Below are positions 7,904 to 14,048 of a DNA stretch of 14,373 nucleotides, piece by piece. Both the position numbers and the translations under genes were made by a program. Location of the stretch: contig CALDZZ010000070.1 in assembly GCA_937944075.1 (NCBI GenBank), forward strand, positions 1-14,373, given 5' to 3'. The notes below the pieces were generated by a model. The model was not told where the DNA came from, ran no database searches, and saw only the letters and a list, made by a program, of their open reading frames with translations. Position 1 is the first letter of the stretch. Every line of letters begins with the position of its first letter. The stretch is from an uncultured Rhizobiaceae group bacterium (GTDB lineage: Bacteria; Pseudomonadota; Alphaproteobacteria; Rhizobiales; Rhizobiaceae).

Positions 7904-9493
7904 TTAGCTTTCCTTTGAATAGATGAAGGGAAGGCGCAGCTTGAAGCATGCTCCCTGTTCAGAAGGTTCAACCGAGATCGAGCCACCGTTGGCCTTTAAG
8001 ACCGACTGGATAATGCCAAGTCCCATGCCGGTTCCACCGTCTTCACGTTTGGTGGTGAAAAAGAGTTGAAAGATTTTATCCCGGTTCAGTTCTGATATTC
8101 CCTCACCATTGTCCTTCACCAGTATGACAATATCAGTCCCTTCAATGACAGTCTCGAACCTGACTTCGCTAGCGCCATGCTGGATTGCATTTGTGAGCAG
8201 GTTGGAAAATACAATTTCTGAATTCTCACAGGTGAGCCCAATCATGATATCATGGTCAACGTTATGGAGGACTGATAGGTCAGGATGTCTTTCGTCCAGT
8301 CTAGCAAGGCAAGTTTTCAAGTTACTTGATCCGCGGTGATCAGAATTATCAACCTGCGCAAGGTCGCGAAGGCGTTCAACCAGCTTGGTTAGCCGTTCAG
8401 TGTCGCCCATGATGTTGGAGATGAACCGGTTCCTGTTTTCTTCACTCATTTCATGAGCAGAATCGCGCAACAGTTCTGCGGCTCCCTGAATTGATGTGAG
8501 AGGTGATTTTAACTCATGACTAACATGTGTCGCGAAGGTACTGATGTAATCCGAACGTTCTCTGAGCTGCCTCGACATCGACAAGAGGTTTTCACTCAGG
8601 CTTGCAAGTTCACGTGTACCATGGTGCGCAAGAGGTTCCAGTGCAGATTGGTCCCCTTTGGAAATTCGGTTGGTACGATCGTTCAAGGCTTCAATCGGAC
8701 CCTTGATAGTCCTGATGAATACATATCCGATGATAAAGGTGACAAGCAGCATGCTGATTACCGCCAAAGCGATTTTCCATCTCAGGTCATAGAGTTCGCG
8801 CAGGAAGTGACTGGGCGTTCTGGAAAGGTAGGCAACGCCGGCTATTCTGTTTTCGTAAACGATAGGCATCGCCACAAAGACACGAATGCCTGTACCACGG
8901 CTGATAGCATAAATTGGCGGGGGAGGGCTGTCTGAAATTCTTTGCCGGATGACACTCGCATAATTGCCTTCAAGCGCCTCTTTAACCTCATAGACGTGAG
9001 CAAGGGATTGTCCCAGTTCGCTACGCCCAGCAATGATGACACCATTGGGATCAAGAACGCGAAAGCCTGCAAGCGTTTTGCGTTGTGACTGGGCCAGAAT
9101 GGGACTGAGACTGTTGCCAATGCTGATGAAGATATTGGCAGGTAAATCCGATATGGAAACAGGGTCTTGCCTTGGTGGAAGGATTGAGTTGCTCGAAAGG
9201 TCAAGTTTTGCTTCTATCAGTTCGCTTCTTCCAGCCTTACTCTTGCTTGCAGTCTCAGGGATTAGACTTCCAAGAATGTTTTCGTCAGCAGCAGCACTTT
9301 CCAGCTTGTCTATGACAATAGCCTCGATAAAAGCGGCCTGGACAATCAACTCCTGTTCGGTTTCCCTCACAAGTTGGCTATCGTAAAACCGAAAGGCCCA
9401 TATTCCGGTAATTGGCAGACAAAGAATAAACACAAGCATGATCGTTACGACCATGCCTAGCGTTGGGCGCCATTTGTTTGGCGGTTGTTTCAT
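7904..9493 (-). CDS. Membrane sensor histidine kinase, CreC-like architecture
   Basis: An inner-membrane sensor kinase of 529 residues. The first transmembrane helix is near residues 12-34, followed by a periplasmic sensing region of about 200 residues. The second helix starts at Trp239 and runs to about 262, followed by a HAMP linker. The dimerisation/phosphoacceptor domain contains ATHVSHELKSPLTSIQGAAE with phosphorylatable His326. The ATPase domain shows the N-box NLLTNAIQHGA, G1 VKDNGEGIS and G2 GGTGMGLGII. The H-box and the gene pairing resemble E. coli CreC, but the ligand-binding part cannot be assigned from sequence, so I give no gene symbol. The start ATG overlaps the regulator stop by four bases (ATGA), so the kinase is translated after, and coupled to, its partner regulator. 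The stop codon lies immediately next to the DUF1194 stop on the other strand. Confidence 0.92.
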   Translation of the reverse strand: MKQPPNKWRPTLGMVVTIMLVFILCLPITGIWAFRFYDSQLVRETEQELIVQAAFIEAIVIDKLESAAADENILGSLIPETASKSKAGRSELIEAKLDLSSNSILPPRQDPVSISDLPANIFISIGNSLSPILAQSQRKTLAGFRVLDPNGVIIAGRSELGQSLAHVYEVKEALEGNYASVIRQRISDSPPPPIYAISRGTGIRVFVAMPIVYENRIAGVAYLSRTPSHFLRELYDLRWKIALAVISMLLVTFIIGYVFIRTIKGPIEALNDRTNRISKGDQSALEPLAHHGTRELASLSENLLSMSRQLRERSDYISTFATHVSHELKSPLTSIQGAAELLRDSAHEMSEENRNRFISNIMGDTERLTKLVERLRDLAQVDNSDHRGSSNLKTCLARLDERHPDLSVLHNVDHDIMIGLTCENSEIVFSNLLTNAIQHGASEVRFETVIEGTDIVILVKDNGEGISELNRDKIFQLFFTTKREDGGTGMGLGIIQSVLKANGGSISVEPSEQGACFKLRLPFIYSKES

Positions 9494-10191
9494 CCGCTAT
9501 TGGCCTCACAAGCACCTAGCCTGAAACCTATGCCATGCACAGTTTCAATCACATCATCACAACCGGCAATACTCAGTTTCGAGCGTAAGTTGCGTACATG
9601 GCTATCAATGGTTCGTTCAGAGACATGAACATTATCCGGCCAGGCAGCAGTCATGATCTGATCTCGCGTAAATGCCATGCGAGGTCGAGCCAAAACAGTT
9701 TTTAATATATTGAATTCTATTGCCGTAAGGTGGAGTTGCTCCTCGCAAATTCTGGCTGAACGATGTTCCGGATCAAGCTCCAAAACACCTTTGGACAATA
9801 TCCCTTCTTCTTGTTCTGCTTGTGGAACAGATTGGACTCGTTTCAATATTACATTCACCCTTGCCATCAGTTCACGCGGAGAAAATGGTTTGGTAACATA
9901 ATCATCGCCACCAATCTCAAGTCCGAGAATGCGATCAATTTCATCATCACGCGCCGACAAAAACAGGATCGGAACGTCAGATGTTTTGCGAAGTTCCTTG
10001 CAAACTTCCAGTCCGTCAAGCTCTGGCAGGCCAATATCGAGAATGACCAGATCAACCCCATCGCTGGAAAATGTTTCAAGAGCAGCCTTGCCATCCTTTG
10101 CAGGCAAAAACGTATGGCCTGCTTTCTCAAGGGCAAAACAAATCACATCCCTGATGTGTGCATCGTCATCGACCACTAGAATATTTGGCAT
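9490..10191 (-). CDS. OmpR/PhoB-family response regulator, CreB-like
   Basis: A DNA-binding response regulator of 233 residues, the usual length. The receiver domain (about 1-120) has the acidic pocket Asp8/Asp9/Asp10, phosphoacceptor Asp52 in LVILDIGLPELDG, the switch Ser79, and Lys101 in YVTKPFSPREL. The segment DEIDRILGLEIGGDDYV closely resembles E. coli CreB. The C-terminal winged helix (about 135-228) includes LTAIEFNILKTVLARP and SERTIDSHVRNLRSKL, with the wing VIETVHGIGFRLG. It overlaps the downstream kinase gene by four bases, forming a classical two-gene signalling operon. A ribosome site AAGGGA is visible on the minus strand about seven bases before the ATG. Targets are unknown. The long spacer on its upstream side contains inverted repeats that could be operators for it or for the divergent genes. 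Confidence 0.93.
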   Translation of the reverse strand: MPNILVVDDDAHIRDVICFALEKAGHTFLPAKDGKAALETFSSDGVDLVILDIGLPELDGLEVCKELRKTSDVPILFLSARDDEIDRILGLEIGGDDYVTKPFSPRELMARVNVILKRVQSVPQAEQEEGILSKGVLELDPEHRSARICEEQLHLTAIEFNILKTVLARPRMAFTRDQIMTAAWPDNVHVSERTIDSHVRNLRSKLSIAGCDDVIETVHGIGFRLGACEANSG

Positions 10192-10383
10192 GTGAAAGTC
10201 CCTTTGCTAGTCCGCGAAAGTTTAACAGACTTTATAGTACTTGCACATTTGCAGGTTCGTTTGAAGGCAGGCTGCTGTGTGAAACGTTGTGCAGAGGTGT
10301 TGTTTATTTTGCTCAAAGACAAAACGGTTTCGGTGTCTTGTTCATCAAGCCACCAGCCAGTGGATTGGAGGGATGGAGGGATC

Positions 10384-10452
10384 ATGAGTAATCTCCTTTC
10401 GGGCATTTCATTCTACTGTTTGTTTTCTGCATCACCCCAAATGAGTTCATAA
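10384..10452 (+). CDS. Possible 22-residue leader peptide or small protein
   Basis: A short frame encoding a 22-residue peptide (MSNLLSGISFYCLFSASPQM, then two serines and a stop). It is notable only because the start is preceded by a perfect tandem GGAGGGAT GGAGGGAT (10367-10382), giving two strong ribosome-site matches. The nearer one is only three bases from the ATG, the other about eleven. The peptide is hydrophobic in the middle with one Cys. An inverted repeat begins ten bases after the stop. It could be a leader ORF controlling a downstream transcript, a small membrane peptide, or chance. There is no homology or codon evidence to settle this, so confidence is low. Confidence 0.25.
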   Translation: MSNLLSGISFYCLFSASPQMSS

Positions 10453-10461
10453 GGAACTGAA

Positions 10462-10476
10462 GCTGAAATTTTCAGC
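10462..10476. promoter_or_regulatory. Perfect inverted repeat, operator-like
   Basis: GCTGAAA and TTTCAGC flank a single central T, a perfect 7-1-7 dyad. As RNA it would give only a six-pair hairpin with a three-base loop and no T-run directly behind, so an operator is more likely than a terminator. It lies in the divergent spacer 270 bases from the response-regulator start and ten bases after the small ORF. Confidence 0.4.
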
Positions 10477-10482
10477 AGATTT

Positions 10483-10499
10483 GTGCATTTTTTGTGCAC
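10483..10499. promoter_or_regulatory. GTGCA-N7-TGCAC inverted repeat
   Basis: GTGCA (10483-10487) and TGCAC (10495-10499) are perfect inverted half-sites around TTTTTTG. A near-copy with the same T6 core, GCGCA-N5-TGCAC, occurs at 13567-13581 in the other long spacer. The pair may be binding sites for one regulator. The function is inferred only from symmetry and recurrence. Confidence 0.35.
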
Positions 10500-10693
10500 T
10501 TCAGGGAGGGGGTTGTAAAAGTCAGTGAGTAAATTTGAACTTGCCAGTTAAAATTCTGACCCTAAGTAATCATCGGTAATATTCACCATTTCAAATTGTT
10601 GTGAATATGGTTAATTAAAAAACAGGGTTTTTGTAAGAGCATGAATGAAATCGTCTTATGCTTGCGGCAAATATTCTTTGAGGTAGCAACTGC

Positions 10694-11128
10694 GTGGACA
10701 ACTTACTTATAAGACCGGATACGGTCAGGGAAATGAGTTCTGCTGAAGTCAATCAGAACATACAGATAGCGCTTAACCATCTCAAAAAATCTGAAAATAT
10801 TTCAGATTCGTTTAAAAAATATCCGGTTTATAAAAAACTGACCAGTTTTTCCCTTCGTTCATTTTTCTATAATTTTGGGGCAACAAACACGCCCTTATGC
10901 AAATTTATTCAAACAAAAAATGAAAAAGACATGCCTAACATCGTTGTCATAACCTGCAGTAATAATGTGGCAGGTGGAGATGATACGCCAATATTATTGA
11001 ATGATGACATATACATAACAGACACTTTTTTTCGTGAATGGATCAGCTCAATTGATAAAGCGGTCTCTGAGAAGCCTGTATTGAACCTGGTTTTAGCAAA
11101 AGTACGGACTTCATCTCGACTATCATAA
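10694..11128 (+). CDS. Hypothetical protein, 144 residues, beside a secretion-like cluster
   Basis: I do not recognise a family. The frame is open for 144 codons from a GTG at 10694, preceded by GAGG about ten bases upstream. An in-frame ATG about 14 codons in, beginning MSSAEVNQN, is an alternative start. The predicted protein is soluble, with no signal peptide or membrane helix. The N-terminal half is Lys/Ser/Asn-rich and mostly helical (NQNIQIALNHLKKSENISDS). The C-terminal half has short strands (NIVVITCSNN, PILLNDDIYIT) and a helix TFFREWISSIDKAV. The base composition is more AT-rich than the transporter and repair genes. It lies 113 bases upstream of the atypical LuxR-type regulator on the same strand. 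A role with that cluster (chaperone, regulator or secreted substrate) is possible but unsupported by any motif. Confidence 0.6.
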   Translation: MDNLLIRPDTVREMSSAEVNQNIQIALNHLKKSENISDSFKKYPVYKKLTSFSLRSFFYNFGATNTPLCKFIQTKNEKDMPNIVVITCSNNVAGGDDTPILLNDDIYITDTFFREWISSIDKAVSEKPVLNLVLAKVRTSSRLS

Positions 11129-11200
11129 TGGTTTGATAAAAAACCTGTCCAAATCATATTTGGCATAGAACTTGAAACACCCATAGCAACTGAAATCAAA

Positions 11201-11223
11201 TGTCCCGTTTTGAGACAGGGACA
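11201..11223. promoter_or_regulatory. Inverted repeat just upstream of the LuxR-type regulator
   Basis: TGTCCC (11201-11206) and GGGACA (11218-11223) form a perfect six-base dyad around an eleven-base spacer. The repeat ends 18 bases before the regulator ATG and directly before its ribosome site GAGGA. It could be an operator for autoregulation or a small hairpin in the leader limiting translation. Confidence 0.4.
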
Positions 11224-11241
11224 GACTGAGGATTAGGCGTT

Positions 11242-11940
11242 ATGGATCAAATGCAAACCAGGGTTATACTTGTTGATACGCATCCTATCTTAAGAGACGG
11301 ATTGCGAAACTCACTTGAAGCTGATGGAGGCTACACAGTCGTTGGGGAAGCCAGTGATGGCCCGTCTGCAATCAGGACATGTGAGAACAATCCATACGAT
11401 GCCCTGATCATCAATGCCCTTTTGCCTGGCAGCGACCGATTGCAGGTACTTTCAACAATCAAGAAAAATACTGACAGGAAGATTATTGTTTCGTCAGTTG
11501 AGCAGGATTTGAACTCACTGCATGATATTCGTAAATGTGGTGTAGACGGTTTTCTAGGCAAGGACGCCTCTTCCAAAGAATATTTGGCTGCAATCAATAC
11601 CGTGATGCAGGGTGGGGTGTATTTTTCCCAAAACATTGCCAACACCTTCTTTATCGGTTCGCAATCTACTTCTGAAAAACGCAATGCCTATGGTCTGACT
11701 GAGCGTGAGCTTGAAGTGCTTTCAATGCTTTCCAGCGGGTATTGCAACAAGGAAGTTGCCAACAAATACGACTTGTCAGTCAGAACTGTTGAAGCGCACC
11801 GTTTGAATATTCGTCGCAAGACCCAATCCAATACGTTGAGTGATCTCGTGCGTATTTCTAGGTCACTTGGGTTGGCAAATATGTCAGGTAATGCACGCCA
11901 CAACAGCTCATCCGAGCTTTACAACGGGCTCTCACTATGA
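11242..11940 (+). CDS. LuxR/NarL-type regulator with a degenerate receiver domain
   Basis: A DNA-binding regulator of 232 residues with the layout of NarL/FixJ response regulators: receiver (about 7-125), linker, then a LuxR helix-turn-helix (about 150-212). The DNA-binding part is intact: LTERELEVLSMLSSGYCNKE, then SVRTVEAHRLNIRRKT. The receiver is not normal. The phosphoacceptor aspartate is replaced by Asn58 (IINALLPGSD instead of the usual D in that strand). The second acidic-pocket residue is Thr13 (VDTHP instead of VDDHP). The switch Ser and the Lys in FLGKDAS remain. It is therefore unlikely to be switched by ordinary phosphorylation and may be constitutive, ligand-controlled or controlled by protein contact. 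The ribosome site GAGGA is nine bases from the ATG. The stop overlaps the start of the next gene by four bases (ATGA), tying it to the secretin-like cluster. Its targets are probably local, which is inference. Confidence 0.9.
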   Translation: MDQMQTRVILVDTHPILRDGLRNSLEADGGYTVVGEASDGPSAIRTCENNPYDALIINALLPGSDRLQVLSTIKKNTDRKIIVSSVEQDLNSLHDIRKCGVDGFLGKDASSKEYLAAINTVMQGGVYFSQNIANTFFIGSQSTSEKRNAYGLTERELEVLSMLSSGYCNKEVANKYDLSVRTVEAHRLNIRRKTQSNTLSDLVRISRSLGLANMSGNARHNSSSELYNGLSL

Positions 11941-12536
11941 TGATGAAATTAGTGTCCCCCTTGTACAAACTAACGGTTGCAGTTTTGGCATCTACTTCAA
12001 TAACGGTGATAGCAAATGCTGCCCAAGAAGTTGAAGTCGGTTCGATAAAGGCAAAGCAGTCTTTCAGACTAAACCTCAATTCTCAACAAAACCTCGAGAA
12101 AGAACAGGTAGCTCTTCCTGTGCAGGCTGCCCTGATATATGTGCTGGAACAGCCATTGCCAAGGTTTTTGAGCCAACTTGCGAAGCGTAACAATCTAGAA
12201 ATTTCGATTAGTGATGAGGTCAAAGGCCGCTTGAAAAAGCTCTCCTTGCCCATGCAGCTGGAATTGGCATTGCCACAACTGGCTAAAGCTTATGGGTTGC
12301 AGTGGCATATCCATGAAAACCATTTGTTCGTCTCCAACAGTCTGGAAAATACGAATAGAATTATCAATCTTGGACAATTGGATTTTGCGCAGCTGAAACA
12401 AGCTATGAATATTGCCGGTCTGAACCCTGGTGCCAACAAGATCCAATATAACCAAGATCAAAATGCCGTAACGCTGATTGGCTCGAAGACATTTATCATG
12501 CGGGTTCAAGAACTCGTTGAATCCAATCAAAACTAA
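11937..12536 (+). CDS. Exported secretin N0/N1-domain protein, RhcC1/NolW-like (no pore domain)
   Basis: A 199-residue exported protein. Residues 1-28 are a signal peptide (MMMKLVSPLYK, a hydrophobic core, cleavage after ANA). Residues about 66-133 look like a secretin N0/STN domain: a short strand, PLPRFLSQLAKRNNLEISIS, then LPMQLELALPQLAKAYGLQW and a strand ending HLFVSN. Residues about 138-197 look like the following N1 domain, with IINLGQLDFAQLKQAMNIAG, a strand near NAVTLIGSK, and a final helix RVQELVESN. This order matches the periplasmic start of type III secretins (SctC). The chain then stops, with no secretin pore domain. Rhizobial type III systems split the secretin into a short RhcC1 (NolW) and a pore-forming RhcC2, and this protein fits RhcC1. 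No RhcC2 is in the window. An STN protein of another secretin system is the main alternative. The start overlaps the regulator stop (ATGA). Confidence 0.7.
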   Translation: MMMKLVSPLYKLTVAVLASTSITVIANAAQEVEVGSIKAKQSFRLNLNSQQNLEKEQVALPVQAALIYVLEQPLPRFLSQLAKRNNLEISISDEVKGRLKKLSLPMQLELALPQLAKAYGLQWHIHENHLFVSNSLENTNRIINLGQLDFAQLKQAMNIAGLNPGANKIQYNQDQNAVTLIGSKTFIMRVQELVESNQN

Positions 12537-12562
12537 CTATTGAAACCGGGTAGAAACACGCC

Positions 12563-13228
12563 ATGAATTCTCATTTTCCATTAGGTCATCAGTTTGAAAT
12601 AAACGATACCAAAACCATACGATCGCAACTTGCGTCACATAAACCTGTAACTACTGGTGGAAGCAAAATAGTACCAGCGGTTTTGACTGTTGCTTTGGTT
12701 TTTGGAATGTTGCTGGTCTCTTTGTTCGCCCTCAAGTTATTCCCTTCAATGAAAGAGAACGATCTTTCTGCTGTAAATGCAGTGCAATCGGAAGCGGATA
12801 ATCAGGCACAGAATAAACTTCTTAGTGATATGGAATATCTCAATGCATTTGCCTGGACTGCAAGGTTAAAGCTGGAAGACCTAAAGCTCAACCATCGCTT
12901 GAAGATTGCAGTGACAAGCAAGGAAGGCCTTGTGATTGAAGGAAAAATTTCTACAGAGGAAATTTCAAACTGGAAATCGTTTCTTTCCTGGTATGAAGAA
13001 AAGCCCGAGTTTCCTCAACTGAAACATAATGTAACTTCTGATGCAAAAACAGGAAACATACCAACACTGGAATCAGTCTGGTTTGATAAAAACCCCACCG
13101 CGTATTTTTCGGATGGCAGCTTTGGCAATGAAGGTTCAATATTGGCTGATGGATGGCAGATCGTAGACATCGAGAGCTGGGCAGTGTTTATCAGACGAAA
13201 AGGCACCACCATAACGCTACCCTATTAG
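12563..13228 (+). CDS. Single-pass inner-membrane protein, possible reduced SctD (type III inner ring)
   Basis: A protein of 221 residues with about 35 polar cytoplasmic residues, one transmembrane helix near 36-60 (VPAVLTVALVFGMLLVSLFA) and a periplasmic remainder. Residues about 100-155 have a small alpha-beta pattern like the BON/ring-building repeats of SctD (YscD/PrgH): a strand RLKIAVTSKEGLVIEGKIS, then the helix EISNWKSFLSWYEE. Residues about 168-221 form a beta-rich end with ADGWQIVDIE and VFIRRKGTTITLPY, as in the terminal part of SctD-like proteins. The same shape also recalls the HR domain of GspC/PilP partners of secretins. Compared with full SctD it is short and lacks the N-terminal FHA domain. 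It starts 26 bases after the N0/N1 protein with only a weak ribosome site and is probably in the same operon. Pairing with a secretin N-domain protein supports an envelope-spanning complex. The family call is tentative. Confidence 0.5.
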   Translation: MNSHFPLGHQFEINDTKTIRSQLASHKPVTTGGSKIVPAVLTVALVFGMLLVSLFALKLFPSMKENDLSAVNAVQSEADNQAQNKLLSDMEYLNAFAWTARLKLEDLKLNHRLKIAVTSKEGLVIEGKISTEEISNWKSFLSWYEEKPEFPQLKHNVTSDAKTGNIPTLESVWFDKNPTAYFSDGSFGNEGSILADGWQIVDIESWAVFIRRKGTTITLPY

Positions 13229-13251
13229 TGTTTCCGCTTACGGACTCTCAT

Positions 13252-13283
13252 AGATAATCCTGAGGAAGAGAATATCTTTTTTT
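13252..13283 (+). terminator. Weak intrinsic terminator candidate after the SctD-like gene
   Basis: AGATA (13252-13256) pairs with TATCT (13273-13277), with a possible small inner TCC/GGA pairing, and runs into seven T residues (13277-13283). It begins 23 bases after the stop at 13228, where the operon would be expected to end. The stem is short and AT-rich, so it may be weak. Confidence 0.35.
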
Positions 13284-13347
13284 AGGGTTATTTGGGTTTT
13301 ATTGTTTGTGAATGGGTCAATTCCCAATAACAATTAGAGTTTAAAGT

Positions 13348-13361
13348 ATAAAATATTTTAT
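13348..13361. repeat. Perfect 14-base AT palindrome
   Basis: ATAAAATATTTTAT reads the same on both strands. It lies in AT-rich DNA where short palindromes are fairly likely by chance. It could be a regulator site or a bent or nucleoid-protein-bound element. No function is assigned. Confidence 0.25.
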
Positions 13362-13566
13362 GATAGCCTAACTTTACGTAATGCAAACTGATTCGAATAT
13401 CGGTTCGTAAAGGGTTTTAAATTTTGGGGCAATCAGGGCATCGCGCAGCACTTTCAGTCGCGACGCTTATCACGATTTTACAACAGTTTTTATATCAAAC
13501 TGAGTATATGAATTAACAGTCGGATTACCGTTCCCACATTTAAAATGATTACTTACCGATGTTTTC

Positions 13567-13581
13567 GCGCATTTTTTGCAC
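13567..13581. promoter_or_regulatory. GCGCA-N5-TGCAC imperfect inverted repeat, second copy of the T6-core motif
   Basis: GCGCA (13567-13571) and TGCAC (13577-13581) surround a T-run and closely resemble GTGCA-TTTTTTG-TGCAC at 10483-10499. One half-site base differs and the spacer is two bases shorter. It lies about 480 bases upstream of the last gene. Confidence 0.3.
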
Positions 13582-13825
13582 ATGAGCGTAAATAGACTGG
13601 CAAAGGTAATCTGTTGTTAACAAATTTCACCAAAACTTACCTAAGGAAACAAATTGATTCGTTTCGATTCAAATCTGTTTCTGTTGATAAAGTTTGGCGA
13701 TTTAAGAATGTAGTAGGCTCGTGCTTAATCCGAAAACAAAACAATGCATTTGGGGCAGAAAATGTGTTTTGGAACGAGAAAGTACAACGAGAACTGTTTT
13801 TTTAAGGCAGTTTTAACAACACTAA

Positions 13826-14025
13826 CAGCGTCAGCAGGTGCGACGCTGAATAATTTCAATTATCCGAGAAATAGCAGGTTCTCTGGTAGGAAGCTTTAAG
13901 ATCAGGCGGTGATTAAAGCTTTTCCATACGTGAGGGCATGCCTTCACGAACATGGTTAACCAATGGTGAATCTCAGTGGGGCTGCACTGGGGAATTGTGT
14001 TCAGTAAAGCTATAACGCTTTTCTG
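13826..14025 (+). ncRNA. Candidate structured RNA or 5' leader with six successive hairpins
   Basis: Hand pairing finds hairpins one after another. CAGCGTC/GACGCTG spans 13826-13848. GAGAA/TTCTC spans 13866-13883. AAGCTTTA plus ATCA pairs with TGAT plus TAAAGCTT, two-base bulge, loop GGCGG, 13891-13921. CGTGAGGGC/GCCTTCACG spans 13929-13948 with outer CCAT/ATGG. CAGTG/CACTG spans 13974-13989. CAG-AAAGC/GCTTT-CTG spans 14002-14025. A TGGTTAACCA palindrome sits at 13953-13962. The fourth stem has a G-U pair on the plus strand that would be a C-A mismatch on the minus strand, which favours plus-strand RNA. The last stem ends 12 bases before the GAGGGA ribosome site of the next gene, so a regulatory leader is one reading and an independent small RNA another. 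It matches no RNA family that I recognise, and folding was not computed. Confidence 0.4.
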
Positions 14026-14048
14026 CATAGATGATACGAGGGAAGTTT

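Larger units (their letters stand above)
10192..10693. other. Intergenic spacer between divergent regulator and unknown gene
   Basis: About 500 bases without a convincing standard-size gene. It must hold the promoter of the minus-strand two-component operon and probably that of the plus-strand unknown gene. I could not place -35/-10 boxes with confidence. It contains a possible 22-codon ORF (10384-10452) and two adjacent inverted repeats (10462-10476 and 10483-10499), listed separately. The part from about 10540 to 10680 is AT-rich with no further clear structure. Confidence 0.6.
13229..14048. other. Long non-coding spacer, AT-rich first part, hairpin-rich second part
   Basis: 820 bases with no convincing gene. 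It holds a weak terminator candidate just after the SctD-like gene, a perfect 14-base AT palindrome (13348-13361), and a dyad TCGCG-N13-CGCGA (13441-13463). It also holds the GCGCA/TGCAC repeat at 13567-13581 and, from about 13826 to 14025, a dense run of inverted repeats before the ribosome site of the last gene. The stretch 13590-13805 is AT-rich and holds only a doubtful 63-codon TTG-start frame. At least one promoter for the last gene should lie here, but I could not place it. Confidence 0.6.

Noticed and set aside
8516..8935. A 139-codon plus-strand frame inside the histidine kinase gene
   Set aside because: It is the shadow of the kinase coding strand, whose H-box, N-box and G-boxes are all in the minus-strand frame.
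10192..10452. An 86-codon plus-strand frame covering the divergent spacer
   Set aside because: Its start has no ribosome site and its translation is not protein-like; only the last 22 codons have a strong ribosome site and are listed separately at low confidence.
13441..13463. Inverted repeat TCGCG-N13-CGCGA considered as a terminator or attachment site
   Set aside because: Short arms, long spacer, no T-run, and no integrase or mobile gene nearby; mentioned only as part of the spacer description.
13614..13805. A 63-codon plus-strand frame starting with TTG, with AAAGGT about seven bases upstream
   Set aside because: Rare start codon, very AT-rich DNA, basic composition without motif or recognisable family; open frames of this size are expected in such a spacer.
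13831..14028. A 65-codon minus-strand frame through the hairpin region
   Set aside because: No ribosome site before its ATG and an unnatural-looking sequence; it runs through inverted repeats better explained as RNA or DNA structure.
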